Part shown: one piece after another, positions 14,022 through 15,949 of the stretch | Position numbering within the stretch: the first letter of the stretch is position 1 | Layout of the letters: each line of letters opens with the position of its first letter | Assembly (NCBI GenBank): GCA_045577755.1 | Contig: JAZNJA010000138.1 | Span: 1-15,949, forward strand | Direction: 5' to 3' | Length of the DNA: 15,949 bases | DNA from: CAMEON01 sp045577755 | Lineage (GTDB): Bacteria > Bacillota > Clostridia > Oscillospirales > CAG-272 | Position numbers and translations under genes: made by a program | Notes under the pieces: generated by a model | What the model was told of the DNA's origin: nothing | What the model saw: the letters and a program-made list of their open reading frames with translations, nothing else | The model's database searches: none

Positions 14022-14068
14022 AAGTGATTAGAAATTTATCAAAACACTCTTGACAAAAAGTGATTAGA
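14022..14068 (+). repeat. Direct repeat flanking the promoter of the ArsR operon, possible operator
   Basis: AAGTGATTAGA occurs at 14022-14032 and 14058-14068. The copies are 36 bases apart. The second falls inside the spacer between the -35 and -10 boxes, a place where a bound protein would block RNA polymerase. The ArsR-type protein encoded at the end of the operon is the obvious candidate, but this is inference. Confidence 0.5.
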
Positions 14069-14078
14069 CGCGTATAAT
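14050..14078 (+). promoter_or_regulatory. Consensus promoter of the three-gene ArsR operon
   Basis: TTGACA (14050-14055) and TATAAT (14073-14078) are exact consensus boxes with a 17-base spacer. The start would be near 14085, about 44 bases before the first gene. Such a strong promoter fits control by a repressor. Confidence 0.9.
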
Positions 14079-14128
14079 ATCACTGTAGCCCATGGACACA
14101 CGAAACGAATACGAAAGGAAACAGATTT

Positions 14129-14629
14129 ATGCACTATCTGGACATTGACAAAGCCCTTGTGGATATCACCCGCGCCAAGTGCGCCGAATGCAAAGCCCGT
14201 CTGGATGCCGTCCCCAAGGACAAGGGGGCCGAGCGTAAGGCTTTGCTGATCGAGCAGGGGATGTACACCCTCTGCGGCAACGCGGGGCTGCTGTTCAACG
14301 CAGGATGGGAGAGACAGCGCACATACCGGATCCGACAGAACTTTTGGGGTATGATCCTCCCCAAATTTCCCTGCCACGAAGCGGTCTATACCACCCTGAA
14401 CGACGACGAAAAGCTCTCCTTCATGGCCGCGTGGCAAGCCGACCTCTTCATGCGGGATCAGCTTCTTGCGGGCTATATCACCGAGCTGGCCCAGGCCGAG
14501 GCCGCGGGGGATGCCAAGAACACCTTTGAGTTCCGCATCAAGATCGGCGCCGTCCGCGAGATGCTTTCGATCTGGGAGGCATGGCGGGCCGAAAACGGCG
14601 TATATCCCAACTTAATGGAGGAGGCATGA
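14129..14629 (+). CDS. Helical protein of unknown function, first gene of the ArsR operon
   Basis: A 166-residue protein that I do not recognise. The ATG is 9 bases after AAAGGA (14114-14119). It is predicted mainly helical, without signal peptide or membrane helix, so probably cytoplasmic. Four cysteines are present: Cys18 and Cys21 as CAEC, Cys49, and Cys82 followed by His83. They could bind a metal, but nothing proves it. The C-terminal helix ends in a tryptophan-rich stretch (SIWEAWRAENG). Its stop overlaps an ATG of the next gene (ATGA at 14626-14629), so the two are translationally close. A paralogous relation to the next gene is possible because both are helical and of similar length, but I see no clear shared motif. 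Confidence 0.8.
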   Translation: MHYLDIDKALVDITRAKCAECKARLDAVPKDKGAERKALLIEQGMYTLCGNAGLLFNAGWERQRTYRIRQNFWGMILPKFPCHEAVYTTLNDDEKLSFMAAWQADLFMRDQLLAGYITELAQAEAAGDAKNTFEFRIKIGAVREMLSIWEAWRAENGVYPNLMEEA

Positions 14630-14631
14630 CC

Positions 14632-15117
14632 ATGACCGACACGAAATTCTACAAGCTGGCCGACGAGGCCCTGGCCCGTGAATGCGCGCGGATCGAGAGC
14701 TTCACCGACGCGCTGGACAAAGCCCCCGCCGAAAAGAAGGCGCAGATCGCCGCGTACAAGTGCGCCAAGTACCGCTACGCCACGGTCTCCCTCATCCATT
14801 CCACCATCCACAATATCAACCGTTGCCGCGGCCTCCACGACATGAGCGCCTACCACCACCTGCTCCTCCCCTTCGACGAGCTGTTCAAGCAGCACGAGGA
14901 CTTCCTCGCCCTGTACGACGCCGCCGATGACGCGGACAAGCCCGATTACAGCCTGTACTACGCCATGCTGGCCTTCATCGAGTCCGAGACCGCCAAGCTG
15001 GAGAGCAAGCTCCCCCTTGCCTCCGACTGGGAGACCGTAGAGCTGACCGAGCGCCTGGGCGGCCTGCGCTTCGCCAAGGTCTGCCTCGACGAGGCGTGGA
15101 GCCAAAGAGAGGTGTGA
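14632..15117 (+). CDS. Helical protein of unknown function, second gene of the ArsR operon
   Basis: A 161-residue protein that I do not recognise. Two in-frame ATG codons lie at 14626 and 14632. The site GGAGGAGG (14617-14624) is 1 base from the first and 7 from the second, so 14632 is chosen. The protein is acidic, almost all helical, with no membrane helix. It has an N-terminal helix pair (EALARECARIESFTDALD), a His/Tyr-containing middle (SAYHHLLLPFDELFKQHEDF) and a C-terminal helix (LGGLRFAKVCLDEAW). The upstream gene ends within a few bases and the ArsR-type gene begins 1 base after its stop, so the three are one transcription unit. Confidence 0.8.
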   Translation: MTDTKFYKLADEALARECARIESFTDALDKAPAEKKAQIAAYKCAKYRYATVSLIHSTIHNINRCRGLHDMSAYHHLLLPFDELFKQHEDFLALYDAADDADKPDYSLYYAMLAFIESETAKLESKLPLASDWETVELTERLGGLRFAKVCLDEAWSQREV

Positions 15118-15118
15118 C

Positions 15119-15664
15119 ATGACCGAAAACCTCACCCTCTTAAAGCTCCTCGCCGACGAGACCCGCCTCCGTATCATCAACATCCTGGCCGAGGGGGACT
15201 CCTACGTGGAGCTGATCGCCACCAAGCTGGAGCTGACCCCCGCCACGGTCTGCTACCACCTCAAGAAGATGGAGGCGGCGGGTATGGTGAACTGCTCCCG
15301 CGCCCAGTTCTACATCATCTACTCCCTGAACGGGGACATCTTCGACCGCTCCCTCCGCGACCTCCTCATCACAGGGGACACCACCACCGACAAGGAGGCC
15401 GCCTACGAGCGAGAGGTGATCTCCACCTTCTTCAAGTACGGCCGCCTCACCCGCCTCCCCGCCCAGCGCAAGAAGCAGGAGATCGTCCTCAAAGAGATCA
15501 GCCGCCGCTTCGAGCGGGACCGCGACTACCCCGAGCCCGAGGTCAACGCCATCATCGAGCAGGTCTTCTACGACTACTGCACCATCCGCCGCGAGATGAT
15601 CGGCTGTGGGCTCATGACCCGCCGCGCCGTCAAGGGGAGCTTTGACGTGTACCGCTTGGTGTAA
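15119..15664 (+). CDS. ArsR-type winged-helix regulator with C-terminal DUF2087-like domain
   Basis: A 181-residue DNA-binding protein. Residues about 3-75 are an ArsR-type winged helix: LTLLKLLADETRLRIINILA, then the helix-turn-helix in ELTPATVCYHLKKMEAAGMV. The wing passes through QFYIIYSL. The ArsR metal motif ELCVCDL is missing, so it need not sense metal. Residues about 112-180 resemble DUF2087, a domain that commonly follows such helices: KKQEIVLKEISRRFERDRDY, PEPEVNAIIEQ, TIRREMIGCGLMTR and a final FDVYRLV. The ATG is 6 bases after AGAGAGG and 1 base after the previous stop. It closes the operon and could repress the promoter at 14050. No terminator is visible after it. Confidence 0.9.
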   Translation: MTENLTLLKLLADETRLRIINILAEGDSYVELIATKLELTPATVCYHLKKMEAAGMVNCSRAQFYIIYSLNGDIFDRSLRDLLITGDTTTDKEAAYEREVISTFFKYGRLTRLPAQRKKQEIVLKEISRRFERDRDYPEPEVNAIIEQVFYDYCTIRREMIGCGLMTRRAVKGSFDVYRLV

Positions 15665-15678
15665 AAATCCGCCACCCA

Positions 15679-15732
15679 CGACCGATCATCCCAAATCGCG
15701 ACCGATTATCCCACTTTTTCGATTCTTATCCC
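15679..15732 (+). repeat. Three direct repeats, 20-21 bases apart, before a possible promoter
   Basis: CGACCGATCATCCCA (15679-15693), CGACCGATTATCCCA (15699-15713) and a weaker CGATTCTTATCCC (15720-15732) are spaced 20 and 21 bases apart, two turns of the double helix. A TATACT box at 15742-15747 follows at a distance where the third copy overlaps the place of a -35 box, which is itself poor. This is the geometry of an activator or repressor array for a gene beyond the window. Confidence 0.55.
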
Positions 15733-15949
15733 GTTTTGTGCTATACTGTAGATACCGACAAAGCCACCTGCCCATTTCGCTTTGACGGGTGGATGTTTAA
15801 GATATCAAATTGGGGTTTAGCGGTTTGTTAGGTAGTGCTGGCCTTCGCGTTTTGCCCTCTCACCCGCCTACGGCGGGAGCTCCCCCAAAGGGGGAGCCTT
15901 TCGTGCCAAACTTCAAAAATTCCGTTTCCCGACAAGTGTTTTCCCGCCG
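15733..15949. other. Intergenic stretch without a visible gene
   Basis: Neither strand has a convincing reading frame or ribosome binding site. The stretch holds a possible TATACT -10 box (15742-15747), a weak inverted repeat (CCACCTG around 15763 with CGGGTGG around 15787) and the palindromic element described separately. It may be the leader of a gene beyond the window. Confidence 0.5.
15854..15901. repeat. Two-hairpin palindromic intergenic element, dispersed type
   Basis: CCCGCC-TAC-GGCGGG (15863-15877) is directly followed by GCTCCCCC-AAA-GGGGGAGC (15879-15897). The pair is framed by GCCCTCTCA and CCTTT. Elements with this layout (two adjacent GC-rich stems, the second with GGGGGAGCC at the end) recur between genes in many gut Clostridia genomes. 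That is from general acquaintance with such genomes. Only one copy is present here. Confidence 0.65.

Noticed and set aside
15679..15732. DnaA boxes or a short CRISPR array
   Set aside because: TTATCCC lacks the ACA end of a DnaA box. The unit is too short, with spacers of only 5-6 bases, for CRISPR repeats.

Overview
The window looks like chromosomal DNA of a GC-rich member of the Clostridia (Bacillota), probably an uncultured gut-type Oscillospirales or Christensenellales relative. The signs are AGGAGG-type ribosome binding sites, several promoters of TTGACA/17 bp/TATAAT type, frequent TGA stops, a rimO-pgsA pair, a Clostridia-style XRE regulator and a GC-rich palindromic intergenic element. 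The assignment is inferred from style and gene content, not from a marker search.

Positions 1-8918 hold a + strand operon for the cell surface. It starts with the 3' end of a gene of uncertain family (perhaps an AAA+ ATPase). Two very large membrane-anchored proteins follow (253-3372 and 3409-8358), built from bacterial transglutaminase-like units and MBG/YDG-type beta repeats, then a small two-pass membrane protein (8417-8875). The first large protein has an intact transglutaminase-like unit and a second unit whose catalytic Cys and His have become Ser and Tyr. The second has a long stalk of about twelve repeats, one intact unit and three more repeats. Both proteins end in the same collinear module, one transglutaminase unit followed by three repeats. 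This is the most unusual protein system in the window. A bidirectional terminator closes it.

Positions 8922-11216 carry two genes on the - strand: an XRE-family regulator with a large C-terminal region, and a seven-helix TMEM164/YwaF-type membrane protein. The promoter and ribosome binding site of the latter point to an ATC start codon. Each has its own promoter, and the two promoters share a TGTGGTA extended -10.

Positions 11283-11728 form a compact locus that looks like a type I toxin-antitoxin module. A holin-like toxin peptide of about 35 residues is encoded on the - strand behind a long structured leader. A small RNA of about 85 nt is transcribed convergently from the + strand. The two share a bidirectional terminator, and the small RNA repeats a 9-base stretch of the toxin leader, so it could pair there as well. 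The layout recalls the par/Fst and TxpA/RatA systems.

Positions 11760-13992 carry two housekeeping genes, rimO (methylthiolation of ribosomal protein S12) and pgsA (phosphatidylglycerophosphate synthase), with a strong terminator. Positions 14050-15664 are a three-gene operon behind a consensus promoter: two small helical proteins of unknown function, then an ArsR-type regulator with a C-terminal DUF2087-like domain. The last 285 bases contain no gene that I can see. They hold three direct repeats spaced two helical turns apart before a possible promoter, and a two-hairpin palindromic element of the dispersed type.
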